Below are positions 23,868 to 36,116 of a stretch of 64,000 nt of DNA, one piece after another. This DNA comes from Kryptolebias marmoratus (taxonomy: Eukaryota; Chordata; Actinopteri; Cyprinodontiformes; Rivulidae). The notes beneath the pieces are model-generated. The model was not told the DNA's origin. It saw only the letters and a list, made by a program, of their open reading frames with translations, and made no database searches. The DNA lies in assembly GCF_001649575.2 (NCBI RefSeq), contig NC_051439.1, forward strand, positions 9,898,826-9,962,825, written 5' to 3'. Made by a program: the position numbers and the translations under genes. Each line of letters opens with the position of its first letter. The first letter of the stretch is position 1.

Positions 23868-24240
23868 CTCCATCTATCCATTAATTTTCTTCACCCGCTT
23901 TTTCCTTTCCATGTCACGTGGTAGCTGGTGCCGCTCTTCAGCAGTTCCTGTGCGAGAAGCAGGGGACGCCCTGAACAGGTTGTAAGTCCATCACAGGGCA
24001 ATGTAGAGACAAATGAGACAAACGACTATTAACACTCTCACCTAGGGACAATTTAGAGTTACCAATGAACCTAACATGCATATTTTGGTCTGTGGGAAGA
24101 AACCAGAGTACCCAGAGTAAACCCACGTGTGCACGGGGAGAACATGTAAACTCCACACACAAAAGCTGGGAGGCAAATCTGTGACCTTCTTGCTGAGAAG
24201 CAATAGTGCTAACCGCTTTACCACTACGCCGCCTTGAGCA
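23868..24240 (-). repeat. Teleost short interspersed repeat, near full length, reverse orientation
   Basis: Read on the minus strand it starts with an AAGGCGGCGTAGTGGTAAAG head (tRNA-promoter-like 'gtggtaaagcggttagcac'). It then has 'ggagtttacatgttctcc', 'acccacgtgtgcac'-type and 'ggtttcttcccacag' blocks, and ends in a GATAGATGGAG tail. It is the most complete copy here of the repeat also seen at 1, 10330, 33500, 49085 and 60490. Confidence 0.65.
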
Positions 24241-24359
24241 AACATTATCAAATTAAATGCTGTTTTTAAAATAATTTCAAGCTCAAAACTTGATGTTTTG
24301 TGACTAAACCAGTTTGTTGAAGAATGCGGGTATACATTCACTTATGTTGGCATGTTAAA

Positions 24360-25335
24360 ATGTCTTTTTGGAGTTACAAGAACGTCATGGACAGATCAGA
24401 TTTGAAAAAATAAAAACTATGTCACAATGAAGAGTAGTTTAGATATACATAACAGGCCGATACACAAGTGTGCAACATATACATTATAATCTAGCAATTA
24501 GAATGCTGTAATAGGACATTTAACATTGTTACAAAGACAGAAAGTCTGTTTTCATGTTGAACACTGTCTTCCATACATCAATTTGAGTCCATTACTATTT
24601 GAAAATGAAGTGATAAAGCTGTTTAATTATGTAGCGGTATTATTATTGTGTTATACTAAAAACTCTTAGGATGTGAGTGGTAGAATAAAAGTTTATGTAA
24701 TTTGATCCACTAACAAGGAAAGCTGTACATCTTATAAAACATTATGGCATAGCAAAGATCCACATTGGAGGAAAATGTCTTTGTTGATTATATAAAATGT
24801 ACATTAACATGATCAGGCTTAATAGTCTGGCTTTCAGTTTCTGTAATAAAAACAATAAGCAGATAAATATGCAGTGCAAAAAGAGCTCATAATTTTGCTC
24901 ATTAAAGATTGTAATTTAAACATTAAAATGTTATGCTTTGAGTACAACAGTAAAAAAGGCACACACAAAAAAAATCTACAAACAATTCATAGCACAATAA
25001 GACAAATACTGTAATTCCTGCAGTTCTACAGACATCCAGTCACTCTGCCTTGATCTTTGTCACATAGATCACACCAACAACAAAACATTTTAAACACTGT
25101 TAATAAAAGTGGTTCCTTCAGTCATAAACTTCTAAGTAAATAAAAATGATATTATGTTCGACATCACAATTCTAATATATGGTATGTGGTAGTAGAAGTA
25201 AACAAACCGTATATATTCACATTATGCAAACATATAGAAATGTGGACAAACCTGATATTTGTCATATCTCATCTTCATAAAAAAATAAAATAAAAAAACT
25301 TACCTTAACTTTAAAAAGTCATAACAAAGATAATG
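24360..25335. repeat. 3' flank of receptor E, duplicated at 35.6-37.2 kb
   Basis: Positions 24785-24960 match 36772-36930 closely ('acattaacatgatcag', 'aaacaataagcagataaatatgcagt', 'agagctcataattt'). Positions 24540-24660 are related to 35805-35945. Noncoding. It marks the duplication unit shared by E, F and G. Confidence 0.7.
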
Positions 25336-25338
25336 TGA

Positions 25339-27719
25339 TCAGAAAGTGGCATGGTTAGATTTTACACTTCTTGACACCTTTGTGCTTGTGAAGGTGGTGC
25401 GGAAAGTCTGGGTTCTTTCATGGTTCCCCTTCTGGAAGAGTTCCTTAACTTTTTTCTGAAAGCTTTTTCCTACAATGACGTAGAGAATGGGGTTGAGAAC
25501 GCTGTTGAAGTAGGCCAAGTAGGTGAGGATTTGCTGGCAAATGTACAGGATTTTAATTGAGTTACATCCAATCAGAATTCCAGCATCACGGAGCAAATAC
25601 AGGGTCTTAATCAGGTGGTATGGAACCCAACAGATCACAAATGCCAGCAAAACTGCCAGAATCAAAGTAGTTGCTTTCTGGTCTGTTTTCTTTGTATTCA
25701 TTCCTTCATTTATTCTGTTTCGCAGAGTTTTGATAATTTTTACCGTGCAGAAAGTAATAATAAAAATAGGAATAATGAACCCAAACACAGAGATCAAGGC
25801 ATCGCTCGTTAGCTGTAAAGTAGTGTTTGGGTAATTAAGAAAACAACTAGTTCTATTATTATAGGGAGGAGTCACTTTCCTATAGATAAGGGCTGGAAGA
25901 CTAAAGAGGAAGCCCAGAATCCAAACGAGCAAACAGCCTAATTTGGCATATTTTGGACTACGAATTTTTTTGTAAGACATTGGGTGCACCAGAGCCAAAT
26001 AACGATCTATGCTAACCAGAACCAGGAAGTAGATGCTGCAGTAGGCATTCATTAAAATGCTTGCACTGACAATTTTGCACATGGCTTGACCAAAAATCCA
26101 GTTGTAACGGTTGGCCACATAGACCGACCAAAAGGGCAAAAAGGAAACCAGAAGAAGGTCAGCAGCAGCCAAGTTGCTCAGGTAGATCTCAGCTGTGTTG
26201 CAGGACTTCTTGTGGAGGCAGAAAACCATCAGGACGAAGACATTGAGGACAATTCCCAGCACAGAGATAAGCAGGATGTAGACTGGAACGAAAGTGAAGG
26301 TCCAGTCATTTTGAGCAAGAAAACATCTGATATCATTTGTTGTGTTTTGATCTCCAGGCTCAAAAGTTTTGACAGGAGTGCTGCGGAAAAACACAGGACA
26401 GACAACAGAAAAGATCATTTAAACAATGCAAAGCTAACAATGATTGGAATACTTCACATAAAATACTGAAATATCTGTACATGTTTTTCTCTCTAATCTC
26501 AACAACAATGAATAAAAACCAAACCTAGTGCAAATGTTGTTAGCACATTCAGTGGCTTAATTGATGTTGTTTTACTATTTAGTATAAAAGTGCATTTTAT
26601 TTGAGTTTCTGCACATCCTCAAAAATATTTTCAGCTCCTTTAGGGCTGAAGGTGTATTAATTCAAATGCATCAGCAGACATAAACTGGTCTAGTTAAACT
26701 GGCCCTCCGTTTTCAAAATCAGAATTAGTTTTAAATTGAAAACATTTTCCAATGTTTCACCGTTGAGATTAAAGCACGTCTTTAAATAACAGTATCATGT
26801 TTGTTGTGTTTTGATCTTCAATTTCAAAGCTGTTGTTGGCAAGCGGGCTGCAGAAAAATGCATGACAGACCAATATTGTAATAAGTTTGAAAATGTTATT
26901 GACACTTCACATTATATACTGAAACATTTTAACGAAACATTCACTACAATAAAATAATACTTTAGCTGGCATGAAAGATGATCATTAAGGCCAGAAAGCT
27001 CCATGCTATGTTATGAATTAATTGGTAAGATGCAATTTTTTATTTTTGTGCATCATTTAGCATAAAACTCTTAGATTCAGCACATCCTCACTAAGATTTC
27101 CAGCTCCCTAATTTTTAATTTATGAATATAATACGTCAGCAGGCATTTATGAACTGCTAATCCTTTTTTTTTTAAATGGTAATCAAAATTTCCCTCCTTC
27201 ATGTTGAACTTTTTGGGTTAAAGCACATTGTTATCTAACAGTAACATATTGAGACAAATACAGTCTACAATTTAAAAAAAAATAAATGTTTAAACAACCA
27301 AAAAACTGGATTTAAAAGTTGCTCACTGTGTGATTTAAAAACCTTTTTGTTGTTCTTGTTTGCCTTCTGTTTTTAAATAATTGCACATTGTATTGTAAAA
27401 GTATTACCTTACAGATGTAGCGTCTGATCCTGCTCTTGGAGGGCCACTATCCTGCATGTTTTAGGTGTTTCTATGTGCCTCAGCAGGTCTTCAAGTCCTA
27501 CAGAAGCCTGTTAATTACTCGTTTAAATCAGGTGTGCCAGAGCAGAGAAACGTCTAAAACATGCAGGATAGTGGCCCTCCAGGATCAGGATTGGATACCA
27601 CTGCCTTACAGTAAATGCTGGTAAGAAATAGATCACTATTTCTCAGTTCTCTGATGAGGAATCAAGCTCAAACATACAATCATTAAAGCTTATACATACC
27701 TTGTGGTTGAAAGATCCAT
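25339..27719 (-). CDS. Bradykinin receptor B1-like GPCR, copy E
   Basis: Exon 1 is 27700-27719 (MDLSTT plus AG, donor GTATG) and exon 2 is 25339-26380 (acceptor CCGCAG). The spliced protein is 353 residues. All family motifs are present: EIYLSNLAAAD, PFW, NWIFG..MCK, DRYLALVHP, NRTSCF, CWVPYHL and NPILY. The N-terminus through helix 1 is the same as in D, while ECL1 (PFWSVYVANRYNW) is like C, and the third loop and tail are its own. The long intron holds a stray second exon-2 start (26800-26847) and a MITE (27426-27592). It is intact and probably functional, provided splicing uses the inner acceptor. Confidence 0.85.
26800..26847 (-). pseudogene. Leftover start of a second exon 2 inside the intron of receptor E
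   Basis: On the minus strand a TTTCTGCAG acceptor is followed at 26847 by an exon-2-like start (Ser-Pro-Leu-Ala-Asn-Asn ... DQNTTN). After 48 nt the sequence switches to the D-like intron segment. If spliced from exon 1 the frame would stay open for a short stretch and then stop at TAA near 26772. It is best read as the native exon 2 start of E, stranded when a D-type segment of at least about 680 bp replaced or joined it. Confidence 0.75.
27426..27592. mobile_element. MITE with about 47-bp inverted repeats
   Basis: The arms 27426-27472 and 27546-27592 are inverted copies with a few mismatches (core 'acatgcaggatagtggccct'), around a loop of about 73 bp. There is no coding sequence. A single arm of the same family sits at 17088-17162. 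The hAT-type assignment is an inference from similar fish elements. Confidence 0.7.
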
Positions 27720-27929
27720 TTCTCCCGGTGAAACCAAAGAAAAGCAGCACCTCAAGCTCCTCCGGTGCCTGCAGCTCTGTTTTATGCCTGGCTGTGACTG
27801 CCTTTTTAAAGAGAAAGGGAACTGATGTCAGATGTCTTTACATATGAAGGGACTCGCTGTATTCCCACCTTCTTCTTCATTCTGCCCCTCCTCCCTGCTT
27901 TCCCAGTAAATTTGTGTGGCTGAAAGTTA

Positions 27930-28700
27930 AGGAAATGTTTCTCGAACATTTTCTAGTCAAGATAAACAAATATCATACAGTAACACAACATCCATCATCT
28001 TACTCGGTTTTGACTGAAGAGTTTTTAATAAGCTTTAATTGGTAAGCAAAACTGTAATTTTCTAATGAAACACAGTACTTATGTTTTTTTAAAACAAATA
28101 AATCATTTGACTGTACACAATTTATTTTAAAAACCTGTGAAATGTTTTAGATTATAAATGTATTAATCTATCCTGATGTGAAATACATCCATCCATGTTT
28201 TTTCCTTCCTGGTGGCACTCAAGACACGGATTAGTCTTGTTTTAAATTGATCTTTTGCTTTAGCTTGTTTTTATGCACATAAAACACTTGCATTTGTTTA
28301 CATTTCAAAGTTCACGTGGTCAGGGTTAAGAAAACAATGTGTCTTGACTTAAAGGGAGTCCTACAGCGACACTTCAATAATTTTATATTTCTAACTTACT
28401 TTTTGCTGAAGATACAAACATGGTTCATGCCTCACATACATATTACAAATATGATACATGTCAAGAAAAAATCACAGTTCATATGCATATTAGCATTAAA
28501 TATGTGCTTTCCATTTTATGTAGATTTTGGGCTTTATCTTGAATCTGTTCTTTTTTTATCACTCCACCTTGTTCTGTTTTAAATCAATAAACAATGCTTT
28601 TCATGCATGTATGGGGGGTAACCCTTATCATGCACCAAAAATAAATCCAGTCCCTCTTTAAAACAAGATTAGAGTGATATCTGATTATCCTCTGGACTTT
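27930..28700. other. Intergenic upstream of receptor E
   Basis: AT-rich; no gene, RNA or clear repeat is recognised. Confidence 0.4.
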
Positions 28701-28749
28701 ATAGAACTGCTTTGTGCCTTGTTTGCCGTTCAGCAGTGAAAACTCTTCA

Positions 28750-30835
28750 TATCATACCAACCCAATGTTCAACAGAGCATAAATACAGTACGTTGGGAGT
28801 TTACATGCAGCTTTAGGACACTCTGACCCTGCCTGGTCCATCTTACAAGCAGAAACTAAAATCTGCCAAGCCTGTTGTTAAAACTGAAAGGAAATGGACT
28901 GATGAGGCAAAGCAAAAAAACTGCAGCAATGCTTTGACTGCACAGACTGGAGTGTCTTAGAAGCTGCTACAACAAACCTGGTTGAACTCACTGACAAAGT
29001 GACATCTTACATCACCTTCCATGAGGACGAGCATGCCTGCCAAGACCTTCCGCACATTTAATAACAACAAACTGTGGTTCACAGCAAGGTTGAGAGAACT
29101 TTGTTGGGGCCAAAGAGGAGGCCTGTATAACCAGGCCAGAAATACACTAAACAGGGAGATCAAAACATCTAAAAGGAGATGTGCTGAAAAGCTGAAAGTC
29201 TATTTTTCAGCAAACCCCTACCTCAGTGTAGAAAGTCCTACTGAACATCACTAACTACAGACATCCACCCATCCCTGTTCTGGTGCTGGTTGATGACCTG
29301 AATACCTTCTATTACAAGTTTGAGAAGGACTCCACTTTCCTCACTCAACCAAGAACAGCCATTACCTCTGTTACACCTCCAATAACACCAGTTTCTCATC
29401 CCTATGACAACCTGACACCATTCATCGAAAGAGAAGAGAATGTGAGCCAACTTTTCTAAAAGCAGAACACCAGGAAAGTACCAAATCCTGACAGCATCAC
29501 ATTCTCCTGTCTGAAGTCCTGTGATGTCCAGCTGGCTCACATCTTCTGTCATATTTTAACAGATCACTGAAGCTCTGTGAAGTTCCCTCCTGTTTCAAAC
29601 AGGCAACAATCATTCACCAAAGATCTGAAGGACTACAGACCAGCAGGCCTGACATCCATGATTATGAAAGATTTTGAATGTTTAGTCTTGACTCACCTGA
29701 AGGACAAAACAGGTCACCTTCTGGATCCCTTGCTTATCAGGCAAACAGGTCAGTGAACTAAGCCATAAACATGGGTCTACACTTCTTCCTGCAACATCGG
29801 GACCACCCGGGGACCTATGCAAGAATCCTTTTTGTGGACTTCAGCTTAGCATTCAACACAGCTGACCTACAGATCCTCTCCACCAAGCTCTCCCAGCTCG
29901 ACGTATTTACTGCAGACTGCCAGTGCATCATCAACTTCCTGATAGGCAGGAAGCAGCAAGTGAGGCTTGGTGACATCACGTCAGGAGCAAGGACATCTAA
30001 CACAGCAGTTTTTTAGGGATGAGTCCTGTTTCCACTGCTCTTCTCTCTATACCAATGACTGCCCCTCCACGGAAGTTAGGTCAAATGTGTGTCATTAAAT
30101 TTGCAGATGTTACTACTGTCATTGGACTGATAAAGGATGATGATGAGTCTGCATATCAGCATAAGGTTGACTGGCTGGTGCTCTAGTGCAGCATCAACAA
30201 CTTGGAGCTTAACACCCTTTAGACTGTGGAGATGACAGTGGACTTTAGGAAACACTCCCCTATACAGGCCCTCATCACAATAACTAACTGTCCTATGTCA
30301 TCTGTAAAGATCTTATTTTCCAAGACCTTAAATGGGAAGTCATCACTGGCACTATCCTGAAAAAGGACAAGCAAAGGTTGTTTTTTTGCTGAGAAAAGTC
30401 AAGTCAAGTTAAATTTATTTATATAGCACTTTTCAGCAACAAGACGATACAAAGTGCTTAAAAATGAAAACATGGTCTACTACAAGAACTTCTGAGGCTT
30501 TTCTACACAGCTGTCATTGAATACATACTGTGCACATCTATTACAATCTGGTTTGGTTCAGCCACACAGCAAGAAAAAAGCAAACTGCAGAGAACAATAA
30601 AAACTGCAGAAAAGATCATTGGCGCTCCCCTGTCCATTCTACAGGATCTCTATACAACAAGAGTCAAGAAGAAGGCAGGGACCAACACCAAAGTCCTTTC
30701 ACACAGCAGTCAGTGTTTGTTCCAGCTCCTTCCTTCTGGCAGGTGCTACAGATCTGCCAAAATCAGAAACACAAGACACTAAAACAGTTTATTTCCCACT
30801 GCCATCAATATCATGAACACCTGGACTGATTTTCT
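28750..30835 (+). mobile_element. Degenerate CR1/L2-type LINE (non-LTR retrotransposon)
   Basis: Translating in shifting frames gives the expected order of a fish non-LTR element. First comes a linker with KRKWTDEAKQ-like and FDCTDWSVLEAA (about 28860-28975), then NNNKLWFTARLR and YNQARNTLNREIKTSKRR (29055-29190). Reverse-transcriptase motifs follow: YRPAGLTSMIMK-like (29635-29670), VDFSLAFNTADLQ (29837-29875) and RKQQVRLGD (29948-29975). The C-terminal part has TIWFGSATQQ-like (30535-30570) and LLPSGRCYRSAK-like (30728-30765). Many stops and frameshifts show that it is dead. The 5' end is truncated. It lies in the upstream region of receptor E. Confidence 0.8.
30385..30460 (+). repeat. Short repeat inside the LINE region ('atttatttatatagcactttt' type)
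   Basis: The 'aagtcaagttaaatttatttatatagcac' stretch is a widespread fish repeat end. A relative in the other orientation is seen at 13030-13080. It interrupts the LINE coding remnant. Confidence 0.5.
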
Positions 30836-31439
30836 GCTAAAAATAGTCCTTCTTGTTTGCTTCTTGTTGTTGCACCTTTATTTTCATAGGTCGTATTGTT
30901 ATTTTACATTTTTGATTTCCATAAAATATATGTAAAATTTATTTCTTTTGCTGCAATTATTTATTTTTATTCAAAATTGTTTTTGGACTGTGACTTTTAT
31001 GTTTTGCGTAAACTGCATGTACATAAGGAGTGTGACCATCTACAGACAATAAATTCCATGTATGTGCGAGCATACTCAGCCCATAAAGTGATTCTGATGA
31101 AAACAGTGGTTTAGCCATTTCCTCAGTTAGATGTTAATAACAAGCAAACAACAAAACCACCAAACAAGAAATTACTGATAACTTTTTTATGCACATTTGA
31201 GAATGAAGGTTGTCCTTAAATTTTTTTAACCACATAGTGGCTCACAACCTTTGAAGATAATTGATTTTGACTAATGTGAGACGATGAACCTTACTAAAAT
31301 ACAAGTCAAAAGGTAGTTTTTATGAACTCATAATCAAAGAATGCAGAACATTAAGAATAAAATTAAATGGATTGTTCACTGAGCATTCTAACATTTTACA
31401 ATATAAACTAAAAGAATAAGAAAAGAGTTTAAGACAAAG

Positions 31440-32560
31440 TTCTGTTTTAAGATCGGAAGAACTGCAAGCTGGTTCATGCTCATTTGTTTTTGTAAAATAT
31501 CAGCATCCTCCTTTTTTTTCATATTTTTACTACATATATCTGAAACATATCATATCACAAACATAATAGTAGGCCCTGTTGAGTCATCCTCAGCTGCTGT
31601 TTTAACTAGTCTGCAGCCTTCCACAGAATGAAAAAAATCTTGAAATTCCTGAGTACAATGGTACCTTTGTGCTGCACTTTTTTCCACTGCTTACAAGGAA
31701 GAACACTTGCAAAGTGGTCAGTCTAACCCTAAATGTTTAAACTTTTACTGCTAAAAATGTATTTTGTCACTTTATTATGCACTACCTTTTTTTTTTTTTT
31801 TTTTACAAAAGTAGTGCATAATAAAGTGACAAAACACATTTTTTTAGGTGCATAATTACTTCTTTATTGTGAGTTATGATGTCAGCTTGCTGTATGTGGC
31901 ACACATTAGCACAGACTGTTTGGTCTGTATAAAACTGCCAAAAAGCAACAGTGGCTTAATAACAAGGGTGTTTTTTTCATTACACCTTTAGGACACAAAT
32001 AGCCACAGGCACATTCTGTCTGGCTTTAACCTGGTTGTCATGTCTGCCGCATAAAGTGACAGCTATTGAATGCACTGTTGCTGTTGACATAAATAAGCTT
32101 AGACGGAAAGCTAAAATGATTAATAACAGTAAAATTTTCCAGTCCATTTTACAGGTCATGGGAAATAAATGCCCCATCAAAGTGTAATGATGTGTATGTT
32201 GACCAAAAGCTGCCAAACCGCTTTATAAAAAAGAGCTCCAACTATAATTTCCCTGCATGAGTAAAAGAAAACTAATCTACTGTAAGTGCAAAGCTTTAGC
32301 AAAAGTGTGTTAGACAGGCCGGATGTTGCATGACTCCATTTGCCACATGATGCACACATTTTTGAGAATTACAATTGTCAACACTTTTCTGAGAATCTTG
32401 CTGAAAGCCAAAGAGATGGAAATGGGATATTTACAATAATGCACTGACATTAATAAGATTGCATGAAGTCAAATTAGAGCCTCAGTGTCATTAACTATTA
32501 TTGTTTATGCTATTGATTTTAGGTAAGAGGGAGATGGATAATGACCAAATGGCTGGCAGA
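31440..32560. repeat. Upstream duplicon, copy 1
   Basis: This is the first of three diverged copies of one noncoding segment (others 34440-35340 and 40330-41560). Shared blocks include 'aagaacacttgcaaagtg.tcagtct', 'acacaaatagccacaggcac.gtctg', 'ccattttacaggtca' and 'gaaatgggatatttacaat'. It contains a later inverted-repeat insertion at 31762-31834. Confidence 0.75.
31762..31834. repeat. Perfect 24-bp inverted repeat (hairpin) with poly-T loop
   Basis: The arms 31762-31785 and 31811-31834 are exact reverse complements. With one mismatch the pairing extends outward to about 31752 and 31846. The loop is mostly T. The two other copies of the surrounding duplicon lack it, so it arose after duplication. 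Confidence 0.85.
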
Positions 32561-32585
32561 TAACTGGGTACACTGAATTGTCAGG

Positions 32586-33235
32586 ATTCTGAACTTCTAA
32601 AGTGAGCAGCTCGGCGTCAGACAGACACGGGAGACCAACGTAGCAGGAAGTGAGTTTATTTTACAGTGAATCGGGTATGGTGATAATAACAGGAACCAGG
32701 ACCTGGAAGCAGAGGACGTGGTGAGTTTGGGGTTTGCTTCGGTGACAGAACAGGTAAGTGTTATAGGACTGATTTCTAGGTGAGAGTTCTTACTGTGTGA
32801 AGAGCGATCCACAGCACAGAGGTGAGTATTTCCCAGTAGCAGGTTAGCAGATTCTCCAGGAGGCAACAGGTAAGTATCCCTTTTTAGGCAGGCAGACAGG
32901 CACAGGCAAACAGGTTGGTAGCTTATCCTCGAGGCAGGTTTCCAAAACAGACCAGACTGGATCCACACAGGTCAGGTTGTCCTAGGTAGGTAAAAAAAAA
33001 AAACACAAAAAATGCAGAAAGCTCAGGAAGAGTTCACAAAGAGAAACTAGAAAGTCTCTAAGGCTCAGCACTTTACCACAGAGGCAAAACAATGCTCCAG
33101 CGCTGATCTGTTTCCCACCATGGCCTTAAGTACCATCTGTCTCCTGATGAGCCTGATCTGCCACAGGTGTAGAGGGAGTGGGGAAGAGCTGCCAATCAAT
33201 TGCCGAGACGGCCCACCAGGAAATACAAAATACAA
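32586..33235. repeat. Interspersed repeat, G+C richer, class uncertain
   Basis: This is a block of short 'caggtaagt'- and 'gcaggcagacaggcacaggcaaacagg'-type motifs, with 'agtgagtttattttacag' near its start. It is unlike the flanking AT-rich duplicon and lacks any coding remnant. It resembles common fish noncoding mobile sequences. Confidence 0.45.
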
Positions 33236-33489
33236 AAACCTCCAGAATCATCACATGAATACTACTAAAATTTTCTCACAGCCAGATATCAAACAGATTA
33301 ATTGAACAAACCTACCTTCTGATTATTTTACTGTATGTCTTACTTATATCCTGTGCTAAATCAGATACAGCATCTAACTATGTCTTTTTCTTTGGTCCTC
33401 TGTACTTAACATCAAAGACGACGTCTAGGAAAGTGCAGAAAGCAGGGAGGTGTGTTGGTGAGGATCTAGTTATACAACTTGTCTGATAC

Positions 33490-33662
33490 AGGCCTTTTTG
33501 TGAGAAGTTCCATGCACGCGTGGGTTTTCTCTGGACACTCCGGTTTCCTCCCACTGACCCAAAACATGCATGTTAATACTTAGCGCCAGTTGTGAGTGAG
33601 ACTGAATGGTTGTCTGTCTGGTTTGTCTACGTGGACTTGCAACCTCTCCAGAGTGGCCTGTT
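33490..33662 (+). repeat. Teleost short interspersed repeat fragment
   Basis: It has 'gtgggttttctctggacactccgg', 'tttcctcccactgacccaaa', 'acatgcatgtta' and 'ctgaatggttgtctgtctgg' blocks in the standard order. It abuts the H pseudogene fragment. Confidence 0.65.
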
Positions 33663-33665
33663 TTT

Positions 33666-34270
33666 GTTTTTTTTTGTATTTACTCCTTCCATTATCCTTC
33701 TTTTCTGAGCTTTTTGGAATGCAAATGTAAAAAAAAAAAAAAGAAAATAGGAATGATGAACACAAAAACAAAGTATGAATCATCAATTGCTGTTATTATT
33801 GCTTGAATAATGAGCAAAACTCCTGGTCATATTATTAATAGGAGGAGTCAATTTCCCTTTAGATAAGTGATGGAAGACTAATTTTTCAACACATTAGGTT
33901 TACAAAGCTGGCATGCTAAAAGAACAAAACTGGGTTTAGAACTTGCGTCCAGAATTTGCATTACAAAACGTGCAGTATTTGTTGGTTTAGGTTTTACTTT
34001 TTAATTATTCACTGTCAGAATATTACAATGCTCACTTTGCATTTTAATAAATACTGTTAGGGAATAGATGAGTTTTGTTTAGTCCTTCCTGATGAAACAC
34101 TGTTTTCTGATTGAATGTAATTGAGTTATTAAGGTGAAATTAAATTGATGCTAAACTGTTGTCTAATGTCCTTAAAATATGAAGTTTCTTACTCTATTTC
34201 CACCTTTCTTTTTATTCTGCACCTAGTCTTTTTTCCTTCTGCCAGTAACATTGAGTGAGGTTTGCTGAAA
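33666..34270 (-). pseudogene. B1-like receptor pseudogene H (helix 5 region plus 5' flank)
   Basis: Positions 33666-33880 align with the ECL2/helix-5/third-loop part of E and D (compare 25690-25910: 'aaaataggaataatgaac', 'ttattataggaggagtca'). They contain an A-run and frame breaks. From about 33900 the sequence resembles the intron and upstream region of the other copies (compare 22240-22370), and 34150-34270 resembles the promoter-side block at 27810-27930. Helices 1-4, 6 and 7 are missing. It is clearly non-functional. Confidence 0.7.
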
Positions 34271-34439
34271 TTAATTGGTCTGTGACGTTTTGTGCCAAAG
34301 GCATTGCACGGAGAGGCACTACTGTATATTGACACTCATGTAGCAAGCAAAGTAAAGTAACTTATAATTAATAGGTTAATCACAGACCACTTTTACCTTT
34401 CAGGACAATAAGCTATAAGCAGTGTAATGAATATTTAAA

Positions 34440-35340
34440 AAGAAGGTGTATGAATTCAGCTGCTTGTCTTATTTTTTTTTTTTTGCATCAGCATGCTCAA
34501 AGCTATAAACAGTGCAGTTATCAGTCATCAATCTGCAGTTGTGAAATGTTTTCACAAACACATACTCAGGACCTTTGGGTCATCTTTGACTGCTGTTTTA
34601 ATTAGTTTACAGCCTTTCACGGAATAAGGAAACCAAAATAATAGTGCTTTTGTTGTGCAATTGAGCTTTTTTTCACAAGGATCTGCAAAAAAGAACACTT
34701 GCAAAGTAATCAATCTAGTTCTTAACATTGCAACTTTTACTGCTGAACAGGTGTATTTTTGCCCTTATTAAGAGATACATATTTCTTCTTAGTCTATACA
34801 TTTACAACATCTACTTTTTCAGTTTAGTTGCTGGTTTGTCGTGCGTAGCACTGGTAGTGCCCTAGAAGTCACCTTTGTGACAACAACAATTATGATAATT
34901 GTCAGAGGGAACAAGGATCCAGCTTGACAAGGATGTTTTGAATTACACCTATAGGGCACAAATAGCCGCAGGCACAGTCTGTCAGCGTTCAAGCTTGTTT
35001 GCTGTTATAAGTAACACCTAATAAATTCATAAAGGCTGCTGTTGACAAAAGTAATCTTAAAGTAAAAGTCAAAACGGTTATACACAATAAGTACTCAGGC
35101 CCCGTTACAGGTGATAAGAAATACATATCCCATCAGTGTAATATCTGACCCGTATGTTAGCCAGACACAATGTAACTACAAGAATGTTGATCCAAGCGCA
35201 AAGCTAGATCCACTGCTATTTTAAAAATGTCTAAAAATAGAGTGTTAGGCAGCCAAGATGTTGCTTTCACCCTGTCGGTTTGTATGCTGTACACAGTGTA
35301 CAACATGCTGTATAACACACTGTTAGTAAAAGCCAACCAA
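34440..35340. repeat. Upstream duplicon, copy 2
   Basis: Diverged copy of 31440-32560 and 40330-41560, lying upstream of pseudogene H. No coding sequence is seen. Confidence 0.7.
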
Positions 35341-36116
35341 AGATTTCAACTTGAATATTTAATGCAATTATTGCTTTCAATTATTTAAAACACAAAGGTG
35401 ATTGGGCTGGGTGCCCCAGAATTATAAAACTATTTCAATATACACACCGTTCAGACTATAAAATCCTTGCTTAAGACAGTTTTTCTTGGGCTTTAGATTC
35501 CAGGTTTTTAAATGTTTTTTCTATTGTATTTTATTTTTGATTATAATATGTTTTATTATCTCGTACTACATCTAACCATTTACTTATTTAGGGTTATTAA
35601 AGATGCATTTTAGAATCAAAAGAAAAGGAAAAGTAACAGTGTCATACAGACCAATCAGAAATTGCTGAAATTGTGCCAGAATTAGTTTTAGATTTAGGTG
35701 CTTGTTTTTTACAGCCATGTCAAAATAAAAAAGATATCTGTTTCTACATATTAGACACAAATATATACAGATGTGAAAAATCTAATGAATACCGCACTAA
35801 ACACTGTTACAGTGACACAGACTCTGCTTTTGTGTTGTATACTGCTTCCATCGTGTCATTTTGAAACCATTACTATTAGGACATAAAATACATGTGATAA
35901 TGCTGTTTAATTATGTGGATATGTTATTATTACTGAGTTATCCCGAATGCCTTTCTAAACAAGAAAGCATGTGGTAGTAAAACTAAACAAAATTTAGTTA
36001 TTAGCATTACACAAAAATACAGAACAAATCCTTCATTTTTCATATCTTGTCTTTTTAAAATAGAAACACATTTAATTGTATCAAAAACAATTATGAAATA
36101 CCTTAACATTTAAGTT
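35341..36116. other. Intergenic, 3' flank of pseudogene G
   Basis: Positions 35740-35960 are related to 24480-24680, the flank of receptor E ('acagatgtgaaaaa', 'ccattactatt', 'gataatgctgtttaattatgt'). No gene is seen. Confidence 0.5.

Noticed and set aside
29238..29552. Minus-strand open frame of 104 codons
   Set aside because: It is antisense to the LINE coding remnant on the plus strand.
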